From: Cyclostephanos tholiformis
Taxonomy: Eukaryota > Bacillariophyta > Thalassiosirophyceae > Thalassiosirales > Thalassiosiraceae
DNA: 19,402 bases
NCBI GenBank assembly: GCA_036939975.1
Contig: JALLPB010000235.1
Coordinates: 1 to 19,402 of the forward strand
Direction: 5' to 3'
Below, in pieces: positions 5,899-15,681 of the stretch. Within the stretch, counting starts at the first letter, position 1. Each line of letters begins with the position of its first letter. Below the pieces are notes generated by a model that had not been told where the DNA came from, made no database searches, and was given only the letters and a program-made list of their open reading frames with translations. A program made the position numbers and the translations under genes.

Positions 5899-8766
5899 AT
5901 GGGAAACATATGCTGCGGCCCCGATGGAGAAATACTACACAAAAATGGCCCCTGGCGCGATGTCAATGCCTGGAGTGAGGTGAGATGAGCACCGCCATGC
6001 CAGTCGTGCCGACTTTGATGACCATCCCATTTCTCACTCTCCTACTACATACCACACAGGATGCGGACAATGGCCATGACCACGACGATGACAGTGTTGA
6101 CGCCGAATATAACGCCGGAGCAGAGGGACGGGAGAAGCTCATCCTTCTCCACGAGAAGCACAAACTCGGCAGAATATTGTCGGCGAGGTCTTGGTCGTCT
6201 TCCACATCAACGTCCTCGGCACAGGCGAGGGATACGTGGCGCAAGCTTCGTCTGTATGTCAAAGCCAGCCCAAAAGCATTGCGCAGACGATCGTCGCGGA
6301 TGGCCGTCATGTGTACGCCGATGGATGCCACACCGTTCAATTCCCCATCCTTCCCAAAGTCGGAGGAGACCACCAAGTTTCTCTTGGATGCAATAAACGA
6401 TAATTTTGTTTTTGACTCCATCGACGACAGTTCCAAACTTCTATTTGTCAACGCGATGCAGACCAAAGAATTCAGCGAAGGAGACTGGGTCATACGCGAG
6501 GGCGATGCGGGAGATTACTTTTACGTCGTGGAGGAGGGAGAGATTGCTTTTATTAAGCGGGGGAGGTCGCCAGAGGGTGTTCCGATTGATCCTCCACTAC
6601 AGGTGGGCACTGCGGCGAAGGGATCTACTTTTGGGGAGTTGGCCCTGCTTTACAACACACCTCGCGAAGTATCCGTCCTCGCCGTAACTCCGCTGAAGCT
6701 ATTCCGAATCGATCAACGCACCTTTCGATCATTACTCATGTCGCAGCGATGCCGAGTTCGCACCGAACTCCTCGATTTGGCGAGGAAAATATCTATATTT
6801 CAAGATTTGGATGTCACCACGCTGGGCAAGTTGGTCGATGCCTTCTCCATCGTTACTCATCGACCGGGAGAGCGCATAATTAACAAGGGAGATAGGGGCG
6901 ACGTTTTGTATATTGTAAAATCAGGCAAGGTAAGAGTGGAAACCGACATCGACATCATAGTTGGGGAGGGAGAATGTTTCGGGGAGCGGGCGTTGATTAC
7001 AGGTGAGGCGCGTTGGGCCAGCGTAACTGCGGTGACGCAATCGTCCATATTGTGCGTGTCTAAGGGCGTACTCGAGGAATTGTTGGGCCCGTTAGACAGG
7101 GCCATGAAGCATTGCTATCTTGTCACCCTGGTGCGCTCGATTCCTATGTTTAAAAGCCTTCGACGGGACGAAGTCGATCGATGCGTGAGACATTTTAAAG
7201 AGGAGAGTTTCAAGAAGGGGGATAAGATATTCCCCTCGGAAAAGTTTTATCTCATAAAAGAGGGACGAGCCTTGATGATGTCGAACAAAGAAGTGTGTGT
7301 GGAGGGAACTAGCGGGAGAAAGTTATCCGTTGAACCAAAATTGATAAAACTCGTGAAGAATGACTACTTCGAAAATTTATTGGATAGCTACCAAGAGGAT
7401 ACTGACGCCCTACGGTCGCCTGCAGACTCTATGGATAAGATGAATGAAAATACCATTTATGTGGAAGATGATATGGTTTGCTTCACACTGGTCGCGTCGG
7501 ACTTTGAGTGTGTTGTTGGAGACTTGAAAACTTTCTTTGCGCGTAGTCTCGATGGTTCCGATGATTGCGTTCGCTCCAAAAATAAGAGAAAACTCATCAA
7601 CTTAAATAAGCTGAAGATGCGCCGTATTCTTGGCAAAGGAAACTTTGGAGAGGTAAGTGTTCCTATACATCTATTACTTCTCCATCTCTGACGGCTGTAT
7701 TAATTGGTTCCGTCACTTTGACACCCAGGTTTGGCTCGTGACACTTTCAAATGGCGAGGACAAGCCCACGCCCTATGCGCTTAAGATTGTTGGAAAGCGC
7801 CAGGTATTGAAGCATAGAATGGTTCGGTCTATTATGAGCGAAAAGAATGTCATGGAATCTTGTGTGCATCCATTTCTCATGAATATGGTGTCTAGTTTTC
7901 AAGATGAGAACAATTTGTACTTCGTGCTAGATTTGACCTTGGGTGGTGAGTTGTTCGATCGTATTTATCCTAAGGATACGAGTATGAACCCAGACAATAA
8001 AGCATGGAAGGCATCAAAATTTTACAAGTCATTCGGTCCAGAAGATGACAGGAAAGCTCTATCGCGATACGGTATGGCGGGACTAGGAGTGAGGCAGGCA
8101 GTGTTTTATTCTGCATGCATCATCGACGGATTAGCCTACCTGCATAATCGACGAATCGCGTATAGGGACTTGAAACCAGAAAATGTGTTAATCAACGAAA
8201 AAGGATATTGTGTCATAATTGATATGGGTTTTGCCAAAATTGTGTTGGACAAAACGTACACAATGTGCGGAACACCTGAATATATTGCTCCTGAGGTCAT
8301 TGCAAGCAAAGGACATGATCACGTGGCAGACTATTGGAGTTTCGCTTGCGTGTTATATGAAATGATCGTAGGACATACTCCCTTTTTCACGAAAGGAATC
8401 GATCAGCTATCTTTGTTGAAACGCATCTTCAAGTCTCAGTATACATTCCCTGCCGCTCTAGGCAGCAGCAATGGCAACGGGCTGAATGAAGCACTTTGCC
8501 ACTGGAAGGATCTAGTCTCCCGTCTTCTGAAAAACAACTCGGTTGAAAGGCTTGGTAATTTACGCAATGGCGTTGATGACATTCTTGACCATGTTTGGTT
8601 CGCACACATAAACTTTAATGAGTTTCGGAATCAAAACAATCCCGCACCATGGGTGCCTGACATTGGTGATATTTTAGACAAGTCACATGGTAAGGATATG
8701 TTCAGAAAAGAAGTTTTTACATCCAAGATTTCTGATGAAGATCAGGCGGCTTTCCAAGATTTTTGA
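5899..8766 (+). CDS. PKG: Cyclic-nucleotide-dependent protein kinase (PKG-like, AGC family), acylation motif at N-terminus
   Basis: Three exons, 5899-5979, 6060-7652 and 7729-8766, join in phase 0 to give 903 aa. Exon 1 begins MGNICCGPDGE: Gly2 fits N-myristoylation and Cys5/Cys6 palmitoylation, so the kinase is probably membrane-anchored. A basic LRRRSSR segment (about 101-107) could be an autoinhibitory or autophosphorylation site. CNB-A spans about 142-257 with cassette FGELALLYNTPREVSV (Glu220, Arg229). CNB-B spans about 272-377 with FGERALITGEARWASV (Glu336, Arg345). A third barrel-like domain at about 388-517 lacks the cassette and looks degenerate, as in some apicomplexan PKGs. The kinase domain has GKGNFGEV (552-559), Lys577, Glu596, YRDLKPEN (703-710), DMG instead of DFG (723-725), and activation-loop Thr736 before CGTPEY. 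An insert of about 35 residues (about 640-678) sits between helices D and E. The AGC tail ends exactly in FQDF. All catalytic residues are present. By family it would phosphorylate Ser/Thr in basic contexts when cyclic nucleotide binds; cGMP versus cAMP cannot be decided from the sequence. Confidence 0.9.
5980..6059 (+). other. Kinase intron 1 (80 nt)
   Basis: Donor GAG|GTGAGA and acceptor CACACAG|GAT, phase 0. Reading on from exon 1 through the intron hits TGA within three codons, so removal is required to join the MGNICC exon to the CNB exon. The ATG at 5985 lies inside this intron. Confidence 0.8.
7653..7728 (+). other. Kinase intron 2 (76 nt)
   Basis: Donor GAG|GTAAGT, acceptor CACCCAG|GTTTGG, phase 0. 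It splits the glycine-rich loop: joining restores GxGxFGEV followed by WLVT. Retention meets a stop at 7689-7691. Confidence 0.92.
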
Positions 8767-8785
8767 TGAAGATCAAGCGGCTTTC
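8733..8785. repeat. 31-bp tandem duplication across the kinase stop codon
   Basis: TGATGAAGATCAGGCGGCTTTC at 8733 is repeated at 8764 with one mismatch in 22 bases, an offset of 31 bp. The offset is not a multiple of three, so the second copy is read in a different frame and its first three bases form the gene's TGA stop. Confidence 0.75.
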
Positions 8786-9351
8786 AATATCCTACCCTTG
8801 GGGATGATGTGTAATATATGTAATTTATTCAATTTTATGTAGCTACTCTTGTCTTTGTCGGCAGTCCCTCTACCTCCCGTCGCGAGCCCGGGTGGGTCGA
8901 TTTTTATTTTTCTGGATTCAGACCTCATTGATTTCATCACACGTTTTGGGGTCTCCGTGAACATAGTCAGTTTTCACCTCCGATAATCTACCCTACTTTC
9001 GCTCCACTTCATCATCATCTTTCGGATTCTTAACTCGTAATAATATGCAAAGAGAATAGCCAATACCTACGCGATCCGAGCAGAGCCAACACTTCATGTT
9101 CATCAATGTTTCCGCAAACCGAGGCATTTTATGATTGATGAGCATGTTGTTTGAATTGATTTCTTGGATCTAAAAAAAAATCCGCGCTCAGCCAAGAAAA
9201 TCGTCATCCTTTGTTTCTATACAGAAAAGTGCACACTTTTTCACAACTCTCGTCTGACCTGTTGTTGCCTTCCCTCAAGTATTCATCTGAACTCCTCCTT
9301 CACGTCCCCCGGTTTTATACCTTCCGCAACGATCGCCGCCAAGACACCAGC

Positions 9352-9495
9352 ATGCCCACGACGTCCGCTGCATCCGCTGGGTCGAATCCTTCCGCGTTGA
9401 TCGACGCCAACGCAGCAACACAACTACCTCGTCCCAATTCTGAAAGGGCATCCGCCCGGTCGACTCCTTCCACGCTGATCGGAGATATCGCGTGA
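9352..9495 (+). CDS. Doubtful small ORF with internal repeat
   Basis: A 47-codon frame starts MPTTSAASAGSNPS and is Ser/Ala/Pro-rich. It contains two copies of an 11-residue motif (ASAGSNPSALI and ASARSTPSTLI) 26 codons apart, matching a 78-bp-spaced DNA repeat. The frame is open upstream to another Met at 9211. No domain, and its position between two convergent 3' ends argues against a gene; it could instead be an exon of a spliced transcript or chance. Confidence 0.15.
   Translation: MPTTSAASAGSNPSALIDANAATQLPRPNSERASARSTPSTLIGDIA
9370..9481. repeat. Imperfect 34-bp direct repeat, 78 bp apart
   Basis: 9370-9403 and 9448-9481 differ at 5 of 34 positions by my count (both begin GCATCCGC and end TTGATCG or CTGATCG). 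The spacing of 78 bp keeps reading frame. Confidence 0.6.
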
Positions 9496-9617
9496 TCCTG
9501 TAAACGGTACTTGTGGGTTTCTAATTCAATCGATAACGTAACCAGTTGTGGCACAGTTTGAGATTATAATATTTAGCAACCATTAGTACGATTCAAATAC
9601 CGATAGGGAGCAGTAGC

Positions 9618-12126
9618 TTACAATCCAAGCGATTCCAACTCTCTCCGCAACTCCTCCTCTGCTTCTATCTTTTTCCTCTGATCGTCGTTTAGCTCCGCCC
9701 CGTTCGCCTGTTTCGACTTAATCTCATCGATCTGCTTAAGCATCTTAGATATCTTCTTTGCTCGTTTCTCCGGATCGGCCTTGTTGGCCTCGATTCGAGC
9801 CCTCTCATCCTCTGCCCTCCGCCTCTCCGCCTCTTCCGCCTCCCGTTCCGCCTTTTCCCGTGCAAGGAGCTGTTTTTCTCGTCGCATCGCCGACTTGCTC
9901 TTCTCGGAGGCGGAGGCGGCGGCGACGGCGGAAGCGGGAATGACGCTTGAGGCACCGACGGGACCGGTGCGTTTGACGACCTTGACGCCTGACACATTCA
10001 CAGCACTTCCCTCGCGCTCTTGCCGCATACGCTCCGCGAGGCTGCCCCCTCCTCCCACACCCGACGTCGCAGACCCGGTGACGCCTTTGCGGGCACCGGG
10101 CGGGACATAAGCTCCCCCCTTTCGAGCAGCTGGCGGAATGTACGCAGCCGCCTTCGATGCGATGCCACCTTTTCCGTTGCTGTCGCCGCCGCCCATTACA
10201 TTTGCACTGGATCGACCGTTATTCCGAGATGCCATCAGCTTGGCCAACGCGATCTCAGCTGCGTCGCCCTTCACCTCTACCATACCCCTCGGCGGAGGAC
10301 TCTGTGGCCTGTCCGGATAATAGTAGAACTCCCTACTCCCCGCCCCCCCCCTGCATTCCTTCTCGCCGACATCCGACGATGGAAACGGTGCGGGCACAAA
10401 CTCCGCGCAAAGGAGTTTGTCCGGACCGTACCTCGCATTGTCCCATGGCAATATCGAATCGTCGACGAGGCTGCCATCGTAGCGATAGATGCTAACGCCG
10501 TTGTCGACGTTCATCCTCGGGCTGGTCGTGCTCACCATGTACGTCCTGCTATCCGGAGCCCACTGCGCGGAGGAGTAAAACACGACATCGAAACGATACA
10601 TCGTATGAGAAATGTGAACAAAAAAGAAATTTCCGATATTCCAGCCCCACACTCGCCTGGTGTCCCACCACGGGACGGGGGGAGGTCACGACAAGATCCC
10701 TCTCCTCCCTCATTGTAACGTAACTGGCGGTCTCCCCCGCTCGATTTTCGGGAGGTGGTAGGATCACCCGCCTTGGTATCCTCTTGCCCTTGTTCCTGTC
10801 CCAGAAGTCGATCCCCCCAGCTAGATTACCGTACCCTCCCGTGACCACGAACCTCCCGTGCGGACTCGCGTCCATCGTATTGCGATGGGCCATCCCGAGT
10901 AGGAACGTCGGCTCGCCCGTTATCCCGTGATGTAGAGACGCCAACGCCGGCATCGTTCCCGACATGACCCCGAACGGTACAGGTCCGGTAATTTGGGGAT
11001 TGGGCATCCAAGACGCGGAAACGATCGGCACCGCCCCCCCGGACGTCCTCGTTGACTCTTTCGGTAACGTCACCGATATCGCCGTGCCGTTGCCGGTTTT
11101 CTTGACGTCGTCCTCCGCGAATAGGAACAGGTGAGACGATCCGTAGTACGATTCGCCGGTGGCGTCGATCGAGGTTTGGGTCTGAACCAACGCCGCATCG
11201 GCGCGGGGCGACCAATGCACGGACGCCTCCTCCGCATCGTACAGGGATTTGGAAGCGAGGGACGGTCCGGACGCGGCGCGATCGTTAGTACCCCCCGTCA
11301 TCGCCACGGTGGACGACTCGCGTCCCAACCTATCGGGATAACGCAACAGGTCGACCCTGGCCGGCCTACCCTTGATACCCGGGACGAAGACCGTGAGCAA
11401 ATACCTCCCCTCGCCGTCCTTGCTCGGGATGATATTGGCGGGCGTGCCCCTCACGTTCGGTAGCGAGAAGGACGACAACGACTGACACCTGATTTTTCCC
11501 ACCCCCCTGCGCAGGTCGTTCCCCGCGTACACGTGAACCTCGTTCGTCACGAGGTGGAACGCGAGCCTCTCGTCGTGGGTCCACTGGAGCGTGTTCAGCG
11601 TCGCCCTCTTGCAGTGAAACCCCCGCAGGAGCCTGCCGGTGGACGCATCCCACGCCTTTAGGTTCCCCCCCCCGCCATCTTCGCCATCGTCGCCACCTCC
11701 TCCCGTGGATACGGACCCGGGACGCTCCCACGTCAGGAGGTAGGACCCTCGGGGGGAGCATTTCGCGAGCTGCACTGGTCGGCTATCGCCCTCCAGGAAC
11801 GGCCTCCCCCTCGCGTCGTGATCGCGCCGACGCTCGACGGATTCGTCGTCGTCGTTGTCATCGCATCCCAGATGGCATTCGATTAGGCCGACGCTCGCGT
11901 CGTGGATATAAGCCCGACGACCGTCGGGGCTCAGCAGGTGGAAGGTCGTGGGGCCATCGTGCAGGATCGTGCCCCCCCTCTTCTTCGTCGTCTTCCCCTT
12001 CGCGGGGGAGGATGTGGGGGAGGTGTCAGGGAGCTTGTAAAGCTCCACGGCCTCCTTCGATCGGAGGAGTAGGCGTATGGGGGCGCACCGCTGAGACGGA
12101 TCCGAGGGGGACGACGGCGACGACAT
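9618..12126 (-). CDS. EIF2A: Eukaryotic translation initiation factor 2A (eIF2A)
   Basis: Two exons, 12126-10657 and 10562-9618, join in phase 0 to give 804 aa. eIF2A is a cytoplasmic beta-propeller protein that can deliver initiator Met-tRNA to the 40S subunit on some mRNAs, distinct from the trimeric eIF2. Diagnostic segments are [20 protein letters not shown] with [15 protein letters not shown] (about 302-336), [18 protein letters not shown] then IDFWD (about 421-443), and across the splice [20 protein letters not shown] (491-510). The C-terminal third has YIPPAARKG and YVPPGARKG repeats (about 631-650), a charged helix rich in Arg/Glu (about 710-750), and a terminal [19 protein letters not shown] block (about 754-772) ending ELESLGL, matching the family's C-terminal ribosome/tRNA-binding region. 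Length is above the human protein (585 aa), owing to acidic and Gly-rich loops such as at about 86-155. Start: [10 protein letters not shown] at 12126. GC content and codon use are markedly higher in GC than in the kinase gene. Confidence 0.9.
10563..10656 (-). other. eIF2A intron (94 nt), probable GC-AG type
   Basis: Family alignment needs a phase-0 join of ..VVGHQ to WAPDSRTY. The acceptor is CGCGCAG|TGG. The only well-formed donor in phase is CAG|GCGAGT, a GC donor; the phase-0 GT alternatives (CCC|GTGGTG and AGT|GTGGGG) fit consensus poorly. The polypyrimidine-like TTTTACTCCTCC precedes the acceptor. Confidence 0.65.
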
Positions 12127-12514
12127 CTTGACGACGCTTTTGAGTTATTCGTCGCGTATGATGTTATCCCTATCGAATAGCGTCATCCGCAATTGAACGA
12201 TATCACACCAACATTGTGAACTTCTCTTGCTTGATTCTCTTCTTGGCCTTCCACCGCACGTTTTTCGATTTGGCGGGAGGAAGAGATGCGTCCGGTGACG
12301 GCAAGACCAAAGGTACAAAACGGAAGCCTATGTCCCGAAAACAAGCCCACGACTATCCAAACTTCTCGACGCAACATCATTGTTACTTACTACTGTCATT
12401 TCCTCGGTATCGACAGAGATACCGCAAGATCAATGCCCGTGAACCCTGTGTCATGCGGATGCCTATTCTTCATCTTTGACAGACCAGGAGAACGCCGTTT
12501 CATAAAACCCCACA
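12127..12514. promoter_or_regulatory. Divergent intergenic region between eIF2A and the plastid reductase
   Basis: 388 bp between the two start codons. It must hold both promoters and 5' UTRs. Short open frames exist on both strands, including a basic minus-strand frame without a Met (about 12225-12345), but none resembles a known family. Confidence 0.45.
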
Positions 12515-14068
12515 ATGGTCCATCGTGGCATCGCCCTCATCCTCGCTATGGGGCTTAACAAGGCATCGGCATTCGCCTCGATTCCCCCGCAACCAACTTC
12601 ATCGAGTTGTCATCGGTGCCTCACATCGATGCTCCGTCCCATTGTTTATTCGACCGATGTTTATCATCCCTCTTCACCCGGCCTCATGAACATGAACAAT
12701 GAGCCACATCATGACGGTAAGGGAAGAAAGGAGTACGATACGGTACGAAGCTCACTTGTTTTTGTACCCTGACGAGGAGAACGACATTGAAGATTCCTTC
12801 TGACAATAAAAAATATACTAATACGATATATATCGCACTCCTAATTTGCTATTATTATTATTTCCCTGGCAGGCAAAAATGGCAGGCGAAACGATCCCCG
12901 GAGAAATGAAGCGACTAGTCGTGACTTCGCCCGGAAACGGGACGTCCGTCGCCGACTGCATCATCAAGGTCCAGACCGTGCCGATCCCGTCACCCAAGCC
13001 CGGCGAGGTATTGATACGTGTCGTCGCCGCGCCAGTAAATCCGTCGGATTACGGCGGATGGTACAAGTCGCGTGGCCCGTCGTCGTCGTCGTATCCCATG
13101 CCCATGGGCATCGAGGGATGCGGTACAGTCGTATCTTACGGGGGCTTCCTCGGGGGGATCACGTCGTCGTTGCGCTGTCCCGTTGGCACGAACGTTGGAT
13201 TCGTCATCACCGATCCCGCCCAGGGATCCTACTCGGAGTACGTTACGGTGAACGCGATGACGGGCGCGTTCCCGATGCCGGAGGACGTGCCCATCGAGGA
13301 TTGCGCGTCGTTCTTCGTCAACCCCTACACGGCCGTGGGCATCGTTGGTGAGTGCAGCATATATACATTAGAGTGCATTACTTAATGCGTGCACAATTTT
13401 TTTATTTTTCTGATCGCGCTCGTCCTCTCCCCGAACGCGTAGATACCGCGCGCAGGGCGGGATCGTCGAAGGCGATAGTTCACACCGCCGCGGCAAGTCA
13501 ATTGGGACAGATGCTCAATAGGCTGGCAATGGCCGAGGGCATGGAGATCATAAACGTGGTTAGGCGAGCGGAACAGAGGGAGGCGTTGGAGGGGCTCGGG
13601 GCAAAGCACGTCATCGTGACGGACGACGGGCAAGACGACGACCCGACCGCGTGGAAGGCGGAGCTCCGGGCCAAGGTGAGGGACCTCGGCGCCACCTGCG
13701 CCTTCGACGCGGTATCCGGCGACATGACGGGCCATTTGCTAGATTGCATGCCCGGGAGGGGCATCGTATACGCTTATGGCGTACTCGCCGGTAAGGCCAA
13801 CGGCATCGATCCGCTCGATCTCATCTATCGGAGGAAGGAGCTTAGGGGATTCTTACTGACGGCATGGCTACGAGAGGGGGGTCCTATGAGGATGATCCCG
13901 CGAATGCTGACCGCGAGCTCGACAGTCAATTCCGGATTGAAGGTTGGGGGCTGGTGTCGTTCGCAATTCACGGACACGACGATGGAGGGTGCGCATGCAG
14001 AGATAGTGAAGCTCCTCGGGAGCTCGATTACTGGGAAGAAATTGCGAATCCGATTCGACGGGAAGTGA
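12515..14068 (+). CDS. Plastid-targeted zinc-less MDR reductase (quinone/2-enoyl thioester reductase type)
   Basis: Exons 12515-12716, 12886-13347 and 13443-14068 give 429 aa (both junctions phase 1). Residues 1-22, MVHRGIALILAMGLNKASAF then AS, form a signal peptide with the ASAFAS motif at 17-22; in diatoms cleavage before that Phe routes proteins through the ER to the complex plastid. A Ser/Pro/His-rich transit segment follows to about residue 68. The mature part is a GroES-like N-domain with KPGEVLIRVVAAPVNPSDYG and a Rossmann domain containing IVDTARRAGSSKAIVHTAAA (about 220-239), then SQLGQM. The C-domain has DPLDLIYRRKELRGFLLTAW followed by LREGGPM, typical of the NADPH-dependent quinone oxidoreductase / MECR branch. 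Zinc-ligand residues of alcohol dehydrogenases are absent. Expected reaction: NADPH-dependent reduction of an alpha,beta-unsaturated carbonyl or quinone; substrate not predictable. A second in-frame ATG (12879) lies inside intron 1. Confidence 0.85.
12717..12885 (+). other. Reductase intron 1 (169 nt) with nearby alternative acceptor
   Basis: Donor ACG|GTAAGG and acceptor ATGGCAG|GCGAAA keep frame (phase 1). A better-looking acceptor, CCCTGGCAG at 12871-12872 after a T-rich tract, lies 13 nt upstream but shifts the frame with this donor. It would be in frame with a weaker donor at 12743 (ACG|GTACGA). Which pair is used needs transcripts. Confidence 0.6.
13348..13442 (+). other. Reductase intron 2 (95 nt)
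   Basis: Donor TTG|GTGAGT and acceptor ACGCGTAG|AT, phase 1. Joining gives VGIVDTARRAG, which fits the family's conserved NPxTxxxxVxTxxxxG region. The later AG at 13455 would break the frame. Confidence 0.8.
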
Positions 14069-15681
14069 ACGAGAGAGAGAGAGAATGCACGTGAGTATCT
14101 GGAATATGCCGTGAAACTTATGATGATGGGCAGCGACGAATGAATAGTATCCTGCGGCAAAAGTAAACATCAATCGTGGCACTTCCGCATCCGTTTCCTA
14201 CATTAAGAAATGGCCGATCAATTGAGGACGAATAAGACGCTGTCCGAATCAATCTTTTGTTGAGCAGGACCAACGTCTTTGCGAGGTGAAACATGAGAGT
14301 TTCTGACATGCCTCCATCGTTTGATTAGCAGTCAGTAGGATAGTTACTTGTTTTGGGAGAGGAACTCTGGACGATTTGCTTCTGCTTATTCTTCACTATC
14401 TAATCAGCATTGTTACCGTCTATTCTATAATTTTCATATTAAATGTATGTTTTATAATTTTTGTAAACACCACCTGTCACACAGTCTTCGCAACAGTGAA
14501 GACTGTTAAAACTCAATGAATGAACCTGGTCCTAAATGCTGTCCAGAGTCTGTTGATTGAATATGGAAAAGTTGAGAACGAGCTCCAACCTGTCCTCAAT
14601 ATCGGATTGGACACATTTCTTCCATGACGACATATTGTGGAGTCATGAGGCCTACTACCTTTTCCTTAATTAATGATACTTGACTATGGGAACTCATGGC
14701 AATACTCCTGGAGGAGAATTATCTCCACAAGTCTTCGTGGCAAGATAATATCCCATTTTAGATAGAACTTGACCTCATCAAGATATATTGCTGTTGAGGA
14801 GCAGTTGAGAAGATAGAGTGTGTCATGTTTCTCTACCAGCAGCATGATCTTTATCTAGCTTGTCCCAAACTGACCTCCTCCAAGGAAAAATGACTCATGA
14901 CTGTGTATCGTAGTGTCATGGCTGGAGCTGTTTTGGTGGCACAACATTTTCTCAATGACTCACAATGGAAGACCCTCTACTCTCTGAGATGATTGTCAGG
15001 TAGCCTTGCATAGTTTTGCCTCCTCTGTGCTTCCCCCTACCTGTTCAGCCCTTTCCTTGTCAGTCATGTGAATCTGCTTCATCTCTAGCATTATTTGTAG
15101 CATTTAATCTTGCAATCTCTAAAGGGTTTATAGGAGAACAAGGATTTCTTGACTTGTATCCCCGTGAGATGTTTTCTCGTAAGAAATGGTCTCTCTAGTC
15201 TTGCAAGAAATATCACTGCAAAATGTCTTACAAGGCTCATGAAACCTAGTCTTGCAAGACCATGAAGTGATGTTTCACGCATGAATCATAAGACCTGTGG
15301 TTGTACAGCACACATACCCTTGATATTACTTACTTTGTTTATATATATATCACCTTTTATTATATCATTTCTTGTAATTAATCAGAATTTTCCAATGGTT
15401 ATTCTAGCATAGTTGATTATTTGCTTGGTTCGACTCAGTATTTTTTCATCCTCTTGTGAGCAATTTGCTTCCAGTGGCTTGATGCTTGAATGGTGCAAGG
15501 TGACCCTTCTCTCCTTCAACAACAGAGACAAGTGAATAGACTGACCCAGACAAGAATAATTATGTTGCTGTTTGTTAAGGATTGCCGTGATAACAACTTG
15601 AATCTTAAGATAGTACTCTCCAATGTTTGACTTCTGATAGCAATTCTCATTGGTTGTAGCTTCAGCTAATCCTTACACTGC
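14069..15681. other. AT-rich non-coding stretch, no gene seen
   Basis: It holds the reductase 3' UTR at its start. No convincing ORF. It contains a TATATATATAT run near 15340, and CTAGTCTTGCAAGA twice about 50 bp apart near 15197 and 15247, the second extended to the palindrome GTCTTGCAAGAC. It may be decayed repeat DNA. Confidence 0.4.

Larger units (their letters stand above)
8767..9617. other. Convergent intergenic region between kinase and eIF2A
   Basis: It should hold both 3' UTRs. No clear gene is seen apart from a doubtful 47-codon frame (9352-9495) built on a direct repeat. A poly-A run (9172-9180) and AT-rich stretches are present. No tRNA or snRNA structure was found. Confidence 0.45.

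Noticed and set aside
5985..6059. Met at 5985 as the kinase start
   Set aside because: It lies within a well-formed GTGAGA...CACACAG intron, and the upstream exon from 5899 gives a meaningful MGNICC N-terminus.
8203..8226. Kinase read as a pseudokinase because of DMG
   Set aside because: The metal-binding Asp is kept, along with the VAIK-type Lys, the helix-C Glu and the catalytic Asp; Met for Phe in this motif does not remove activity in known kinases.
9379..9389. GGGTCGAATCC resembling a tRNA T-loop
   Set aside because: No matching acceptor stem, D-arm or anticodon arm within the preceding 60-70 bases.
9758..11463. Several long frames antisense to eIF2A
   Set aside because: They are GC-rich shadows of the real gene, have no domain and no consistent start, and the minus-strand product is clearly identified.
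12216..12479. Small frames in the eIF2A/reductase gap, including a basic minus-strand stretch with KNVRWKAKKRIKQEKF
   Set aside because: The basic frame has no Met after its upstream stop and matches no ribosomal or histone-like protein I know; the others are low in information.
13498..14182. Minus-strand frames opposite the reductase
   Set aside because: Shadow frames of a well-supported gene.
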